Below, one piece after another: positions 9,004 through 17,954 of a DNA stretch of 64,000 nt; position 1 is the stretch's first letter; every line of letters begins with the position of its first letter. The notes under the pieces are model-generated. The model had not been told where the DNA came from. It searched no databases and was given only the letters and a program-made list of their open reading frames with translations. This DNA comes from Anaerolineales bacterium. GTDB taxonomy: Bacteria > Chloroflexota > Anaerolineae > 4572-78 > J111. The position numbers and the translations under genes were made by a program. The stretch covers positions 930,001 through 994,000 of the forward strand of contig JABTUK010000003.1 of assembly GCA_015075405.1 (NCBI GenBank). Reading direction: 5' to 3'.

Positions 9004-9300
9004 ATGGCTTCTCAACCTGAAGTAAAAAATCTCCATGCCCATGTCTTCATTGCGGGCCGGGTGCAAGGGGTCAGTTTTCGTTGGTTTACGCAGCGCCAGG
9101 CCCAGGAATTGGGCTTAACCGGCTGGGTGCGTAATTTGTGGGATGGCCGGGTCGAGGCGGTGTTTGAGGGTGAGGCCGAGGCCGTGCGCCAGGCCGTTGC
9201 CTGGTGTCACACCGGCGAGCCGCCGGCGCGAGTCAGCCATGTTGATGTAACTTACGCTCCCTACACCGGTGAGTTTCGCAGTTTCCGCGTTACCGGCTGA
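9004..9300 (+). CDS. acyP: acylphosphatase
   Basis: Small cytoplasmic hydrolase of carboxyl-phosphate bonds such as those in acetyl phosphate and 1,3-bisphosphoglycerate. It has the typical length of 98 residues. The phosphate-binding loop with catalytic Arg is seen in GRVQGVSFRWF, and the catalytic Asn in GWVRNLWDGRVEAV. An in-frame ATG at 8992 exists but has no ribosome site. The ATG at 9004 has GGAG six bases upstream, so I chose it. Proximity to enolase suggests only a loose glycolytic link, because the genes are divergent. Confidence 0.92.
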   Translation: MASQPEVKNLHAHVFIAGRVQGVSFRWFTQRQAQELGLTGWVRNLWDGRVEAVFEGEAEAVRQAVAWCHTGEPPARVSHVDVTYAPYTGEFRSFRVTG

Positions 9301-9380
9301 GTCGAGCGGCTCTCCATTTTATTTTGCCATTCGGACTTGAGAGGACTATTATAACATTCACTCCAATTTAACCTCGAACG

Positions 9381-9450
9381 ACGCGATGAGGCGTGAGGCG
9401 AAGAGGCGAAATATTCTTCGCGTCATCGCGTCATCGCCTCCTCGCCTCAT
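9381..9450. repeat. iterated GAGGCGA palindrome before the MFS gene
   Basis: ACGCGATGAGGCGTGAGGCG and following units, a short loop, then CGTCATCGCGTCATCGCC units. It is open in the frame of the downstream MFS gene, which would add about 37 residues if translation began at 9386. The loss of family similarity there argues against that. Confidence 0.75.
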
Positions 9451-9496
9451 TTTCATTATCGGTAATGTGCTCAGACTCGTGAACACTCCTCAAAAA

Positions 9497-10795
9497 ATGA
9501 TCTCTCAACCCCAACTGCTCCCTTCAAAAATTCAAGCGGCTAATTTTTTTCATCTTTATTGGGACGTGGCCTGGTACGGTATTGCCTATGGCAGTACCCT
9601 GTCCTTTCTGGCTGTTTTTGCTGCTCGGCTCAACGCTGCCGGCTGGCAGATTGGCTTGCTGAGCGCCGGCCCGGCCCTGGTTAACGCGTTGGTTACTTTA
9701 CCGGCCGGGCTGTGGCTGGAAAACCGGTCTCTGGGCCGGGCTGTGGTGGAAACAGCTATTTGGCAGCGCCTGGGCTTTTTCCTGATGATTCCCTTACCCC
9801 TGCTTTTGCCCGACTCGCTCAAGGTTTGGTCGGTTCTGGCGCTGACGTTGTTGATGGCGCTGCCCGGTACGGCCCTAGCGATTGGTTTTAATGCGCTGCT
9901 GGCCGCGACCGTGCCGCCTGAAGCACGAGGGCGAGTGGTGGGCCGGCGTAATTCGCTGCTGGCCGCCGCTATTATGCTGGCTTTTGTCTTGAGCGGCTGG
10001 ATTTTGGATTGGCTGACTTTTGAGTGGGGCTACGCCGCCGTTTTTACCCTGGGCGCGGTAGGCGCGGGCATGAGTACCTTCCATCTGGCCCAAATCCGGG
10101 TTCCGCCCTTGCCCCAGTTTCAAATGCGCCCGATGCAGGACCGCGCCCAGCCAGGGCGAGGTGTTGGTTCTGCCGGCGACGTTCCCCAACGAATGAGTGT
10201 TACGATGCGTCTGTGGCTGCGCTGGCGGCCGGGTCAAGGAAACTGGATGAGCGGCATTGAGTCTCGGTATTGGTGGGTCATGCTGGCCTTTTTGTTGTTC
10301 CACTTTACCCAGCTTTTGCCGGCGGCCCTTTTTCCGGTCTTTTGGGTGCGGGAAGTGCATCTGACCGATGGTCAAATTGGCTGGGTTAACGCCCTATTTT
10401 ACTTGACCATGTTGGCGGTCTCGCCGCTGCTGGAGCCGCTGACCCGCTGGCTGGGCAGCTACCGCCTGGTTGTAGCCGGCTCGATTTTGCTGGCCTCGTA
10501 TCCGTTGATTACCGCACTGAGTTACGGCCTGGTGCTGTTGCTGGTCACCAGTGTGGTGGGTGGGACTGTTTGGGCGATATTAAGCGGCGCGCTGGTCAAC
10601 CGGCTGCTCGAGCTGACCCCCGACGATAAGCGGCCTTCTCATCTGGCCCTATACAACCTGGCTTTGAATATGGCGACCCTGAGCGGAACCATGTTAGGCC
10701 CATTCTTAGCCGATTGGGTCGGCCTGCGAACTGCTTTGTTTATCATTGCCGCCCTGCGAATTGGCAGCGGCCTGGCTATGGCGCGTTGGGGTTAA
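9497..10795 (+). CDS. MFS transporter
   Basis: Polytopic inner-membrane protein of about 433 residues with some 12 predicted spans in two halves. A cytoplasmic loop between them (about residues 210-250) is rich in Gln, Arg and Pro. The first half has PPEARGRVVGRRNSLLAA, a variant of the MFS loop 2-3 motif. The second half has LTPDDKRPSHLALYNLALN, a form often seen in uncharacterised MFS proteins of Chloroflexota and cyanobacteria. Substrate unknown. The open frame extends to 9386 through the palindrome at 9381-9450, so I placed the start at ATG 9497 (MISQPQLL). No strong ribosome site is present at either position, so the start is uncertain. Confidence 0.8.
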   Translation: MISQPQLLPSKIQAANFFHLYWDVAWYGIAYGSTLSFLAVFAARLNAAGWQIGLLSAGPALVNALVTLPAGLWLENRSLGRAVVETAIWQRLGFFLMIPLPLLLPDSLKVWSVLALTLLMALPGTALAIGFNALLAATVPPEARGRVVGRRNSLLAAAIMLAFVLSGWILDWLTFEWGYAAVFTLGAVGAGMSTFHLAQIRVPPLPQFQMRPMQDRAQPGRGVGSAGDVPQRMSVTMRLWLRWRPGQGNWMSGIESRYWWVMLAFLLFHFTQLLPAALFPVFWVREVHLTDGQIGWVNALFYLTMLAVSPLLEPLTRWLGSYRLVVAGSILLASYPLITALSYGLVLLLVTSVVGGTVWAILSGALVNRLLELTPDDKRPSHLALYNLALNMATLSGTMLGPFLADWVGLRTALFIIAALRIGSGLAMARWG

Positions 10796-10941
10796 ACCAC
10801 ACAGATGTCAGAAATTATAGAGGCAGCCAAAAAGGCCAATGCTCACGATTTTATTTGGCGGAGTTTTGTGTTTTAACTAAACTCGTTGCCAGCCAGGAAC
10901 AATTGTGTCTGGCAGACCCGGTCAATTACCCCCCAAAAAAA

Positions 10942-10970
10942 GTAGAGACAGGACAATGTCCTGTCTCTAC
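10942..10970 (-). terminator. intrinsic terminator between convergent genes
   Basis: Perfect 13-bp stem GTAGAGACAGGAC / GTCCTGTCTCTAC with loop AAT. On the minus strand it is followed by a run of seven T, so it terminates the leftward binding-protein gene. It may also stop the rightward MFS transcript. Confidence 0.85.
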
Positions 10971-10997
10971 CAGGGCAACCCTTAATTCAACTGTGGC

Positions 10998-13520
10998 TTA
11001 CTCAGCCGGGGCGTTTTTGAACGCGCCAAACAAGGCCGAGAAGTAGGTGAAATCGCCCACCCGACCCGTGTGCAGCGGACTGGCCGCATCCCACTGCGCT
11101 TCATAACTGGCGATCACATCCGCCGCGTCCAACTCGCTCCCATCGTGGAACTTCACCCCACTCCGCAGCTTGAACGTCCATTCGGTCAATGCCTCGTTGG
11201 CTTCGTAGCTCTCCGCCAACGCCGGCACCACCGCCGTCCCGCCCACTTCATACGCCAGCAGGCTCTCATTCACCTGCTCACACGCCCGCAGGCTCTCCCC
11301 GTCCGTCTCATCCGCACAGTACAACCCTATCGGCTCTGCGTTCTGCATCCAGACCAACGTGTCCTGTCCGGGGATTTCCACCACCGCAAACTGCTCGTTG
11401 CTCAACGGTGAGGCGTGCGCTCCTTCCGCTGTCGCTTTGAAGGCTGTCCCTGAACCCCCGTGCGCCACCGGGATCATCGGCACGTGCTGGGCTAACAACT
11501 CATTGGCCTGCCCGTACAACACGTTCCGCTCATCCTGGTCGGCCAAACTCGCCGCTTTCGTCAATATCTCGTGCAGGTCCGGGAAGCCTGCCCCAAACTG
11601 CGGGCTGGCTCCTGCCCCAAAGTGATAATCCAGAAAGTTGGTCTGGTCGGGATAGTCTGCTCCCCAACCCAACAGGTGGATGCCTTCGATCTGTCCGGCA
11701 TTGGCCGCATCTATGAACGCCCCGCTCTCCATCACCACGATCTCCGCTTTGATCCCCAAATCGGCCAACTGCGCCTGGATGTCCTGCGCCACTACCCCCG
11801 GTTCCGGTAAGTAGCCCCGCACCACATCCCGATAGGTGATCGTCGTCTCAAACCCGTCCGGGAAACCCGCTTCGGCTAACAGCGCTTTGGCTTTCTCCGG
11901 GTCATACGCCGGCCAGGCCGGTCCCTCACAACCCCCAGGAATGGCGCACGGCGTGAAGTGGCTGGCTACCTCTGACCCCGCCGGGTAGAAGTTGTCCACA
12001 ATCCGCTGCCGGTCCAGCCCAATCGCTAGCGCCTGCCGCACTTGCTCGTTGTCAAACGGGGCAAAGTCCCGGTTGAACCCAATGTAGAACACATTCAGCC
12101 CTTCTCGCTCGTACAGCTTCAGGCTGCTGTCGGCCTGGATCACTTCAAAATCATCCGGCGTCGGGTTGTCTATCCCATCCACATTGCCCGATTGCAGTTC
12201 CAGCAACCGTTGTGCCCCTTCCGCGCTCCAGCGGAACACCAGCGTCTCGCTTTTGGCCGCTTCCCCCCAGTAATCCTCAAACCGTTTGTAGGTGATGCTG
12301 TCCCCTTTTTTCCATTCGGCCAATTGATACGGCCCGGTCCCGATCGGTTTTTCGATCAGGTCGCCGCCGCCGCCGGTGCTTTCCAGATATTCCGAGGGAT
12401 GGATCTGGAAGGCGCTGAAGGCCACTTTGGAGGGGAAGGCTACATCGGGCCGGCACAGACTGAATTTCACCGTCAACTCGTCCACCGCTTCGATGCTTTT
12501 CAGCACCCCCCCGTATTCACAGCCTGGCTCCGCCGCCGCTGCTTCGGCGGTTTCTTCGCCGTACGCGCCAGGGCCGATATCGTCATAGGTCAGCGTAAAT
12601 TCATCCGAGAAATATTTTTGGGCCAGGGCGTCCAGCGTGCCATCCTCCCGCATGGCGGCCAGAGCCATGTTGACCGGCTCGACCAGATCGCTGCCTTTGG
12701 GGAAGATGAAACCCAACTCATCGCTTTTCATCGAATCGCCGACCATTTTTACCTTGTCGGCGTTAGCCCCGATATAACCCTGCCCGGCGGTTTCCTCGGC
12801 CATAACCGCATCCACATCACCGGCAATCAGGGCTTGCACGGCCACGCCAAAATCATCAAAGGGCTGGATACGCTCCTCACCGACCAGTTCAACCGCCGTA
12901 TCGTAGTTGGTGGTCCCGTTCACGGCCCCGACCCGCAGTTCGGAATTAGCAGCCAACGCCTCCGGGCCGTCGAAGCGATCTTCGTCAACCCGGGCCAAAA
13001 GGCGCTGATTGACACTGATATAGCCATCCGAAAAATCTACCTGTTTGGCCCGCTCTGCGGTGATGGTGATGCCATCCGCTGCTGCGTCAAATTGTCCCTG
13101 GCTCACCGCGGCAATCATGCCATCCCATGCTGCTTCCATAAAGACAGGCTTGCAATTGAGCCGCTGGCAAATCTCGGCCCAGGCGTCGTAGTCCCACCCG
13201 CCCGGCTCGCCGGTTTCCAGGTTGACGTAGTTAAAAGGTAGATAAGCATTTTCGATAGCAACCGTTACTTCACGGCCGCCCAGGTCGGGCAGAGCGCCGG
13301 CTTCGGCAGGAGCGGCTGCCTCTTCTGTGGCTGCGGGCGCTGCTTCAGCCGGAGCCGCCTCTTCAGTAGCCACAGCCTCTTCGGTTGCTGCCGCTTCTTC
13401 GGCTGGAGCGGCTTCTTCCGCCGGTTTTTCTTCGACGGGCGCAGCCGGCTGAGCGCCACAGGCTGCCACCAGCGCCGCCATCACCAATAAACTTAACAAC
13501 CAAAATAGTTTTTTACTCAT
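10998..13520 (-). CDS. chimeric ABC solute-binding lipoprotein: SBP_bac_3 plus circularly permuted SBP_bac_5
   Basis: 840-residue predicted lipoprotein. The signal peptide ends in a lipobox (VAACGAQ), followed by a Glu/Ala/Pro linker of about 60 residues. Residues about 75-315 match a family-3 (amino-acid type) binding domain (VTVAIENAYLPFNYV, WDGMIAAVSQGQFDAA, FSDGYISVNQRLL). The rest is a family-5 (peptide/nickel type) domain in rearranged order. Elements normally central and C-terminal (IGTGPYQLAEWKKGD, NEQVRQALAIGLDR, YDPEKAKALLAEAGF) come first. The usual N-terminal elements (VNESLLAYE, WTFKLRSGVKFHDGSEL) come last. No permease or ATPase genes adjoin. The ATG at 13520 has GGAGGAG upstream; an in-frame TTG at 13538 is less likely. 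Ligand unknown. Confidence 0.85.
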   Translation of the reverse strand: MSKKLFWLLSLLVMAALVAACGAQPAAPVEEKPAEEAAPAEEAAATEEAVATEEAAPAEAAPAATEEAAAPAEAGALPDLGGREVTVAIENAYLPFNYVNLETGEPGGWDYDAWAEICQRLNCKPVFMEAAWDGMIAAVSQGQFDAAADGITITAERAKQVDFSDGYISVNQRLLARVDEDRFDGPEALAANSELRVGAVNGTTNYDTAVELVGEERIQPFDDFGVAVQALIAGDVDAVMAEETAGQGYIGANADKVKMVGDSMKSDELGFIFPKGSDLVEPVNMALAAMREDGTLDALAQKYFSDEFTLTYDDIGPGAYGEETAEAAAAEPGCEYGGVLKSIEAVDELTVKFSLCRPDVAFPSKVAFSAFQIHPSEYLESTGGGGDLIEKPIGTGPYQLAEWKKGDSITYKRFEDYWGEAAKSETLVFRWSAEGAQRLLELQSGNVDGIDNPTPDDFEVIQADSSLKLYEREGLNVFYIGFNRDFAPFDNEQVRQALAIGLDRQRIVDNFYPAGSEVASHFTPCAIPGGCEGPAWPAYDPEKAKALLAEAGFPDGFETTITYRDVVRGYLPEPGVVAQDIQAQLADLGIKAEIVVMESGAFIDAANAGQIEGIHLLGWGADYPDQTNFLDYHFGAGASPQFGAGFPDLHEILTKAASLADQDERNVLYGQANELLAQHVPMIPVAHGGSGTAFKATAEGAHASPLSNEQFAVVEIPGQDTLVWMQNAEPIGLYCADETDGESLRACEQVNESLLAYEVGGTAVVPALAESYEANEALTEWTFKLRSGVKFHDGSELDAADVIASYEAQWDAASPLHTGRVGDFTYFSALFGAFKNAPAE

Positions 13521-13608
13521 TTTGTAAATCTCCTCCAATGGTCATAGTGTATCTAAAAATGATGCTTTAGAGCAGGATATTTTTGACAGATCACCTCCTT
13601 TGAAAATA

Positions 13609-13650
13609 GACCGGGGACGGGAGACCGGAGACGGGGACAAATACCCGGTC
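13609..13650. repeat. iterated GGAGACCGGGGAC repeat
   Basis: GACCGGGGACGGGAGACCGG units closing with CCCGGTC. It has the same unit as the palindrome at 28125-28192 and the fragment at 27066-27092. Only the outermost bases are inverted here. Confidence 0.6.
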
Positions 13651-13703
13651 ATCTCATTAGCTCAACAAATTCTACAGTTGGCCTAAATATTTAGCAAGAC
13701 AGG

Positions 13704-16256
13704 TTAGCGGATCGCTACCCGGCTGCCTTCGCCGGTTTTCCAGACCTCGATCCGCACCGGGAAGGCGTCTTTCAGTTCGTCAATGTGGGTAATAACAATA
13801 ATCTTTTCAAAATCATCCTGAATCGCGTTGATGGCTTCCACCAGACGTTCCCGGCCTTGCACATCCTGCGTGCCAAAGCCTTCGTCCATCACCAGGGTTT
13901 GCAAACGCGCCCCGGCCCGGCGAGCCAGCACTTTGCTCAGGGCCACCCGGATGGCAAAATTGACCCGAAAGGCTTCGCCGCCGGAATAGAGTTCGTAGTC
14001 GCGGCTACCCATTTCATCGGAGATGCGGATATCAAGGGTTTCAATGGTACTGTCGCCGCTTTTGGCCTCGCGCTGAGTTTCAAAGCGGATGTGCATGCGG
14101 CTGTCGGTCATGCGGCTCAGCAGCTTGTTAGCTTCATCTTCAATTTCAGGAATGGCGCTCTCGATCAGCAGCGCCTGGACGCCCTTTTTGCCAAAGGCGA
14201 CTTGCAATTCTCGGTACAGCCCCAACGCCTCGCGCACCTGCTGGAGTTTGTCTTCCAATTCACCCCGCCGCTTGCCCAGGTTAGCCAGGTAATTGAGCTG
14301 CTGTTTGGCTGTTGCCACCTTATCGCGGGCCAGACGTTCATCCCGCTGCAAGCGGTCGAACGCTTCACTGGCCTGGTTGAGACGCGCCCGCAGGTCGGCC
14401 AGATTTTTGGTTTCTTCCTCCAGCCGGGCCACCGCCGCCTCGTCGCCGCTCATTTGCTCCCGCAGCCGCGCCTGGCGGCCGGACTCTTTTTTCAGCCGCG
14501 CTTCTTCTTTGGGCAAACCCTTTTCGGCTTCCTTTAACGCCTGGCCCTGGGCTTCAAAATGGATCAGACTGTCCACCTCGGCCCGCGCCGCTTGATGGCT
14601 GGCGCTGTCGTAGCCCAAACCGGTCAGTTCGGCCTGAACTTCACTCAGTTGGGCCACCACCTCGGCGGCAAAAGCGCCGCTGTCCAACTGTTGCTGCAAC
14701 TCGGCCCGCTGACCTTCGGCTGCGGCCAGTTTGGCAATAGCGTTTTCGGCTTCGGCCAGAGATTGCTCCAGCGTGGCTACCTTCCGCTGCACCCCGCCCA
14801 GAGCGCGAAGCTGCCGGTCGGCCTCGGTTAGCTGCTGCTGCAAGGTTTCGCGCTGTTCCACAATCTGGCGCGAACGGGCTACGTTGCGCCGGAAAGCGTC
14901 GCCCTTGGCCGTGCCCTGATTTTTCAGTTGTTCCCCCACCTCGGCCCGGTGCGCCTCGTCGAGCGGACGCTGGCAGACGGGACAACTGGAGCCGGCTTCG
15001 GTCAGTTGGGTCAAACGAGCCTTGATTTCGTCCATCTCTACTTTTAGCTGCTTGTTTTGCTCTTCCAGCCGGGCTGCCTCTTCCTTTATATCGGCCAGGG
15101 TTTGACGCTGGCTCTCGCGCTCGGTCTCCAGGGCCTGGAGCGCGGACAATTCGGCCTGGGCTTCCGCCAACTGGCTGCGCTGGCTTTCGATCAGGGCTAC
15201 TTTGGGACTCATCAGGGCAATGGTTGCACCCAATTGGGCCATCTCAGTCTCAATTTTGGCGCGGGCTGCGGCCAACGCTTTTTCTAATTCACTCTTACGT
15301 TCCGATAGTTTGAATGACTCGTGCAGCCGCCGCTCCCACTCGCTCACCCGTTCTCTGGCTTCTTTGAGCTGCTCCAAACCGGCCTCGATATCGGCCCGGC
15401 GGGCCAGCGTTTCCTGGAACTGGTCAAGCTGGGCCTGAGCCGCTTCCATAGCCCGGGTTGTTTCTTCCACATCCAGACGGGCGCGATTCAAGCGGTCAGC
15501 CAAATCGTCAAGCTGGCGCTGTTTGTAATCAACGGCCCGGTACTGCTCGCGCAGGCTGTCCATCTCCTTTTCGGCCAACTGGCGCTGCTGGTTCATCTGT
15601 TCAGCTTCCCGCTGGGCCTCGGACAGTTCAGCCTGATAACGAGCCTCCTGGGCCAGTTCCAATTCAATCCGGCCGATTTCGGCAGCAATGATGTTGGCCT
15701 CGTTTTCTTTGGCCCCGACCAGAGCCTTAGCCCGCTCGGCATATTCGTCATAAATTTGCAGGCCCAGAATATCGGCCAGAATTTTTTTGCGCTCCCCGGC
15801 GGGTTTGGTGGTAAACTCGTCGGCCCGGCCTTGTAGCAAAAAGGCCGAATTGATAAACGTATCGTAATCCAGACGCATGAGTTGGTTGATTTTGGTCTGG
15901 GTGGAGCGGAGCGTGCCTTCGGTCAGGGTGCGCCAGCCGCCCGCGTCAGACACGTGCAAGCTCAAATCGCTGCGACCTTTACGGCTGGCGTCGCGCTTGC
16001 GGATGATGCGGTAGACGTCGCGGTTGAGGTCAAAGGTATACTCCACCTCCATCTCGACCTGGCCCAGGTGAATCAAATCGTCATCGCGTTTGGCCCTGGC
16101 CCGGCCCCACAACGCCCAGGTAATCGCGTCGAGCAGGCTGCTTTTACCGGCCCCATTTTCGCCGGTCAGCGCCGCCAGGCGAATCCCTTGAAAATCAAGA
16201 GCAACCTCGCTGTGATAAGCCATAAAATTGCGTAATTTCAGCGTAATTGGAACCAC
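13704..16256 (-). CDS. sbcC: SbcC/Rad50-type DNA repair ATPase
   Basis: SMC-like ATPase subunit of the SbcCD (Mre11-Rad50) nuclease, which opens hairpins and protein-blocked DNA ends. The N-terminus has Walker A (GENGAGKSSLLDAI near residue 35). Long coiled coils (about 180-400 and 450-680) flank a zinc hook, CPVCQRPL, near residue 415. The C-terminal lobe has the ABC signature YSGGEAFRVNFAIRVALSK and Walker B with D-loop (LVMDEGFGTQD). The 850-residue length is at the short end of the family but complete. The partner nuclease gene is not adjacent. SbcCD cuts long palindromes in other bacteria, which matters in a window full of palindromic repeats. Name by family match. Confidence 0.9.
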   Translation of the reverse strand: MVPITLKLRNFMAYHSEVALDFQGIRLAALTGENGAGKSSLLDAITWALWGRARAKRDDDLIHLGQVEMEVEYTFDLNRDVYRIIRKRDASRKGRSDLSLHVSDAGGWRTLTEGTLRSTQTKINQLMRLDYDTFINSAFLLQGRADEFTTKPAGERKKILADILGLQIYDEYAERAKALVGAKENEANIIAAEIGRIELELAQEARYQAELSEAQREAEQMNQQRQLAEKEMDSLREQYRAVDYKQRQLDDLADRLNRARLDVEETTRAMEAAQAQLDQFQETLARRADIEAGLEQLKEARERVSEWERRLHESFKLSERKSELEKALAAARAKIETEMAQLGATIALMSPKVALIESQRSQLAEAQAELSALQALETERESQRQTLADIKEEAARLEEQNKQLKVEMDEIKARLTQLTEAGSSCPVCQRPLDEAHRAEVGEQLKNQGTAKGDAFRRNVARSRQIVEQRETLQQQLTEADRQLRALGGVQRKVATLEQSLAEAENAIAKLAAAEGQRAELQQQLDSGAFAAEVVAQLSEVQAELTGLGYDSASHQAARAEVDSLIHFEAQGQALKEAEKGLPKEEARLKKESGRQARLREQMSGDEAAVARLEEETKNLADLRARLNQASEAFDRLQRDERLARDKVATAKQQLNYLANLGKRRGELEDKLQQVREALGLYRELQVAFGKKGVQALLIESAIPEIEDEANKLLSRMTDSRMHIRFETQREAKSGDSTIETLDIRISDEMGSRDYELYSGGEAFRVNFAIRVALSKVLARRAGARLQTLVMDEGFGTQDVQGRERLVEAINAIQDDFEKIIVITHIDELKDAFPVRIEVWKTGEGSRVAIR

Positions 16257-16275
16257 AATTCAACTCCTGGTCAGC

Positions 16276-16389
16276 AAGTGTCAGGTGTTCGGGTGTCAAG
16301 TGTCACGTTCCAAGTGTCAGGTGTCAAGTTAAACATGACACCTGACACTTCACCACTTGACACATAACACTTTAGCACTTGACACTTCA
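16276..16389. repeat. iterated AAGTGTCAGGTGT palindrome
   Basis: Left side has AAGTGTCAGGTGTTC, GTGTCAAGTGTCACG and further units; right side has ATGACACCTGACACTTC and CACTTGACACATAACAC. It is about 114 bp with about 45-bp imperfect arms, located upstream of the sbcC start. The gap 16257-16634 otherwise contains a promoter and a MITE-like element. Confidence 0.75.
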
Positions 16390-16468
16390 ACATGTTACCA
16401 TGTCCTCCCCCTGGGAGCAATTAAAATGTAGGCCAACTTGGTTTAATTTCATCTTTTTCCAAAGTATG

Positions 16469-16498
16469 TTGACATAATTTACAATATTATGGTATACT
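16469..16498 (+). promoter_or_regulatory. sigma70-type promoter of the PKD/LysM gene
   Basis: TTGACA at 16469-16474, an 18-base spacer, TATACT at 16493-16498. The predicted transcript would start just before or within the MITE-like element 16509-16604, so the element lies in the 5' leader. Confidence 0.75.
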
Positions 16499-16508
16499 AA
16501 AAATTATC

Positions 16509-16604
16509 CTCAGTGGATCCAAATTTCCCGTAGGGTGGCGTCCCTAGGCCGCCCGCTGACGCATAGGGATGCGCCAGCTACAGTGAAAAATTGGATCTAC
16601 TGAG
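16509..16604. mobile_element. MITE-like element, family A (CTCAGT[A/G]GATCCAA ends), copy 1
   Basis: 96 bp with near-perfect terminal inverted repeats: CTCAGTGGATCCAAATTT at the left and AAATTGGATCTACTGAG at the right. Internal sub-palindromes contain GTAGGGTGGCGTCCC and GCATAGGGATGCGCC. A second copy is at 26954-27048. No coding capacity. Confidence 0.75.
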
Positions 16605-16634
16605 ACAGGCTCTAGCCATAGGAGGAGTGCGCTC

Positions 16635-17894
16635 ATGACGGCTAACCGTGATATTGATGATGAGGAAATCGAAGAACTAGAAGAAGAAGAGGAAGAAGAA
16701 ACCCCTCGCAGGCGCAGCCCTCTGCGCCTGATCTTGCTAATTCTCCTGGCTCTGGTTGGGTTATGTGTGATCTGTTTTTTAGGTTCACGCTTACTGGGCA
16801 ACAATCTACTCAGCATGATCCCGATTCCGGGCCTCACTCCTGGCGAACCGGCTCCGACCACTACGCCCATTGAAACGCCGGTCGTCTCCCCCACCGATGC
16901 CATACCCCCAGTTGAGACCAGCGAACCCCCGCCCGTTGAGACGACTGAACCCGTGCCGACCGAACCAGTCGAAGCGACCGGCGAACCGCTACCAGCTACC
17001 GATGAGGTTCCCCCTGTTGTTACAGAGGAGCCAATCGCTACAGAAGAACCGGTGGCTACAGAAGAACCGGCGGTAACCACCGAGCCAACCCAGGAGATGA
17101 TTGACGAGCACGGTCAGGAAATACCCACCACTGAACCAACGGCTACCGTGCAGCCGGTGCCCGGTCCCACCGCCACCCCCGCCCCCGGCACAACACCCCA
17201 GGGTGATTGCAGCGCCAACACGCCGCCTATCGCCGACGCGGGCGATCCCGCTACGGCAATGATGGGCAAAGGGCTGGCCTTTGTGACCTTTGACGGCAGC
17301 GGCTCCAGCGATGCCGACGGAACTATTTACACCTATGAGTGGGATTTTGGCGACGGCGAAGCAGACAGCGGCCGGAGCGTCACCCACGGCTACAGCAGCA
17401 CCGGCGTGTTTGAAGCAACCCTGACCGTGATCGATAACTGCGGCGCAGCCGCCGAGGCCAAAGTCCAGGTGACCGTCACCGGCCCGACTCCGCCGGCGCC
17501 GGGTACAGGCACGCCAACCGCTACCGCGCAAGCAACAGCAGCGCCTACCGGCCAACCAACCGCCGGGACCATGGGTTTCTGCTACCGGGTCCAGCCGGGC
17601 AACACCCTGACCGGTATTGCGGGCTACTTTGGCGTCCCCGTACTCGATCTGGCCGAGGTGAATGGGGTTGGCCCGGATTATTATGTCATCGCCGGACAAG
17701 GCTTGTTCATCCCCAGCGGCGAAATTCAACCTGGCCCCAATGTGTATGAAGTGCAGTCGGGCGACACGCTAAACAGTATTGCCTTCCAATGCGGCCTGTC
17801 AACGGCCACCCTGGCCAGCGCCAACGGTTTAAGCGCCGGGCAAAGCCTGACGCCGGGACAGCTTTTGGGTATTCCGCTTTGGAGTTGGTACTAA
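16635..17894 (+). CDS. single-span surface protein with PKD and two LysM domains
   Basis: 419 residues. The acidic cytoplasmic N-terminus (a run of Glu, residues 8-22) is followed by a transmembrane anchor (about 30-55), a Pro/Thr/Glu-rich extended linker (65-190), and a PKD domain (about 197-280, with YEWDFGDGEADSGRSVTHGY). After a second Thr-rich linker come two LysM domains (about 312-360, CYRVQPGNTLTGIAGYFGV; about 371-417, YEVQSGDTLNSIAFQCGL). LysM binds N-acetylglucosamine polymers such as peptidoglycan, and PKD is an adhesion or spacer module. The likely role is envelope anchoring or matrix binding. The start has AGGAGGAG upstream. It is followed by a related single-span protein at 17955 and may be co-transcribed with it. 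Confidence 0.85.
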   Translation: MTANRDIDDEEIEELEEEEEEETPRRRSPLRLILLILLALVGLCVICFLGSRLLGNNLLSMIPIPGLTPGEPAPTTTPIETPVVSPTDAIPPVETSEPPPVETTEPVPTEPVEATGEPLPATDEVPPVVTEEPIATEEPVATEEPAVTTEPTQEMIDEHGQEIPTTEPTATVQPVPGPTATPAPGTTPQGDCSANTPPIADAGDPATAMMGKGLAFVTFDGSGSSDADGTIYTYEWDFGDGEADSGRSVTHGYSSTGVFEATLTVIDNCGAAAEAKVQVTVTGPTPPAPGTGTPTATAQATAAPTGQPTAGTMGFCYRVQPGNTLTGIAGYFGVPVLDLAEVNGVGPDYYVIAGQGLFIPSGEIQPGPNVYEVQSGDTLNSIAFQCGLSTATLASANGLSAGQSLTPGQLLGIPLWSWY

Positions 17895-17900
17895 AATTGA

Positions 17901-17935
17901 AAGATCTGTCAGGTCTGCCAGACCTGACAGATCTT
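17901..17935. repeat. near-perfect 35-bp palindrome
   Basis: AAGATCTGTCAGGTCTG and its exact reverse complement separated by a single C. It sits between two surface-protein genes. There is no T run afterwards, so it is more like a mRNA-stabilising or attenuating hairpin than a terminator. Confidence 0.75.
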
Positions 17936-17954
17936 ATATTCGGGAGACCATCCT

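Noticed and set aside
9386..9496. Extended start of the MFS protein through the palindrome
   Set aside because: Residues are repeat-encoded and hydrophilic before the first span, with no ribosome site; start placed at 9497, though the kinase at 32345 shows such extensions can be real.
12042..13241. Long open frame (399 codons) on the plus strand
   Set aside because: Lies wholly antisense to the solute-binding protein, with no ribosome site and no recognisable protein features. It arises from codon bias of the real gene.
16276..16389. Possible replication origin or iteron cluster (GTGTCAAG repeats)
   Set aside because: No DnaA boxes, no dnaA/rep gene near, and the same architecture appears at some 30 other loci with other units.
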